Of a DNA stretch of 7,262 nt, positions 6,856 through 7,262 are shown piece after piece. A program made the translations under genes and the position numbers. Under the pieces are notes generated by a model. The model ran no database searches. It saw only the letters and a list, made by a program, of their open reading frames with translations, and was not told the origin of the DNA. The number at the start of each line of letters is the position of its first letter. Position 1 is the stretch's first letter. Source of the stretch: Lachnospiraceae bacterium (lineage in GTDB: Bacteria > Bacillota > Clostridia > Lachnospirales > Lachnospiraceae); NCBI GenBank assembly GCA_900770325.1, contig CAAGKE010000181.1, positions 1 through 7,262 of the forward strand. Reading direction: 5' to 3'.

Positions 6856-6930
6856 ATCGCCAAGCTGGGCTAGCCGGATTCGAACCGGCGACTGCAGGAG
6901 TCAAAGTCCTGTGCCTTACCGCTTGGCGAT
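6856..6930 (-). repeat. 10-bp inverted repeat joining the tRNA-Gln D-arm and its 3' trailer
   Basis: ATCGCCAAGC (6856-6865) and GCTTGGCGAT (6921-6930) are exact reverse complements. One arm lies in the acceptor end and D-arm of tRNA-Gln; the other is the discriminator plus nine trailer bases. In the precursor RNA the trailer could compete with the D-stem until it is trimmed. Confidence 0.6.
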
Positions 6931-6936
6931 AGCCCA
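6865..6936 (-). tRNA. tRNA-Gln (anticodon UUG)
   Basis: A 72-nt cloverleaf with acceptor TGGGCTA/TAGCCCA (U1-A72, the weak first pair usual for bacterial tRNA-Gln) and discriminator G. Anticodon stem CAGGA/TCCTG encloses CTTTGAC, giving UUG. No CCA is encoded. Oddly, the 3' trailer starting at the discriminator (GCTTGGCGAT, minus strand) is perfectly complementary to bases 7-16 of the same tRNA. Confidence 0.97.
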
Positions 6937-6945
6937 TTAATCTAG

Positions 6946-7021
6946 GGTGGATAAAGGGATTCGAACCCTTGCTCTCCAGAGCCACAATCTGGCGCGTTGG
7001 ACCAGCTACGCTATATCCACC
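6946..7021 (-). tRNA. tRNA-His (anticodon GUG)
   Basis: A cloverleaf with acceptor GTGGATA/TATCCAC plus the extra G-1 (7021) opposite C73 (6946) that histidyl-tRNA synthetase recognises. Anticodon stem CCAGA/TCTGG encloses TTGTGGC, giving GUG. No CCA is encoded. It lies 9 nt before tRNA-Gln and 48 nt after tRNA-Arg. Confidence 0.96.
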
Positions 7022-7069
7022 ATAATGGTTTTTAACCTATCTCTCCCCTCCTGAAATTCAGAAAGGCAA

Positions 7070-7143
<74 letters not shown>

Positions 7144-7147
7144 AAAA

Positions 7148-7218
7148 AGCGGGTGATGGGAATCGAACCCACGTATCTAGCTTGGAAGGCTAGTGTTCTA
7201 CCATTGAACTACACCCGC
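7148..7218 (-). tRNA. tRNA-Gly (anticodon UCC)
   Basis: A 71-nt cloverleaf with acceptor GCGGGTG/CACCCGC and discriminator U, normal for glycine. Anticodon stem CTAGC/GCTAG encloses CTTCCAA, giving UCC. The D-arm is TAGTTCAATGGTAGAAC-like. No CCA is encoded. Confidence 0.97.
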
Positions 7219-7253
7219 GCATTTCGCTGAAACGGTAATGTTGTTTACAGCAG

Positions 7254-7262
7254 TCGGGGTGA
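7254..7262 (-). tRNA. Probable 3' end of a tRNA-Pro cut by the window edge
   Basis: The last nine bases read TCACCCCGA on the minus strand, which fits the 3' acceptor strand and A73 discriminator of tRNA-Pro with its characteristic C1-G72 pair. Position, 35 nt ahead of tRNA-Gly in the same cluster, agrees. Only nine bases are visible, so the identity is inferred. Confidence 0.5.

Noticed and set aside
6713..6985. Minus-strand open frame of 90 codons
   Set aside because: It spans tRNA-Lys, tRNA-Gln and part of tRNA-His; GSNP-type repeats are translated T-arms, not protein.

Overview
The window suggests a Gram-positive member of the Clostridia, probably Lachnospiraceae-like. The grounds are a dense run of tRNA genes without encoded CCA ends, moderate GC (mid-40s % by eye), purine-rich Shine-Dalgarno sites (AAGGA, AGAGGA) and A/T-rich intrinsic terminators. 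This placement rests on style, not on a marker gene. Everything convincing lies on the minus strand, so transcription runs from high to low coordinates.

Right end (about 6585-7262): a tRNA cluster in the order [Pro, only the last 9 nt visible]-Gly(UCC)-Arg(UCU)-His(GUG)-Gln(UUG)-Lys(UUU), closed by a perfect 30-bp palindromic hairpin, then a separate Leu(UAG) gene followed by a long hairpin with a U6 tail. Region 6262-6448 then carries a likely promoter (extended -10 element) for the next gene.

Centre (1369-6261): one gene of 1630 codons fills two thirds of the window. Its product combines an N-terminal Ser/Thr-type protein kinase domain, a NACHT-type STAND NTPase module, one transmembrane helix, an amphipathic helical linker and a very long beta-propeller-like C-terminal half. 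This is the layout of a signal-triggered switch: propeller as sensor, NACHT as ATP-driven oligomerisation switch, kinase as output. The kinase has the invariant Lys, HxD and activation-loop Asp, but carries DYN in place of DFG.

Left end (71-1204): a 377-residue, highly charged, mostly helical protein with a possible helix-turn-helix-like segment, 164 nt downstream of the large gene on the same strand. No strong terminator or promoter separates them, so they probably form a two-gene cassette. The partner could be a kinase substrate, a DNA-binding output or an adaptor; the sequence does not decide.

The candidate system is therefore a two-gene kinase-NACHT-propeller cassette placed just downstream of a tRNA cluster, a typical landing site for accessory and conflict/defence genes. 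No integrase, transposase, CRISPR array or toxin motif is visible in the window.
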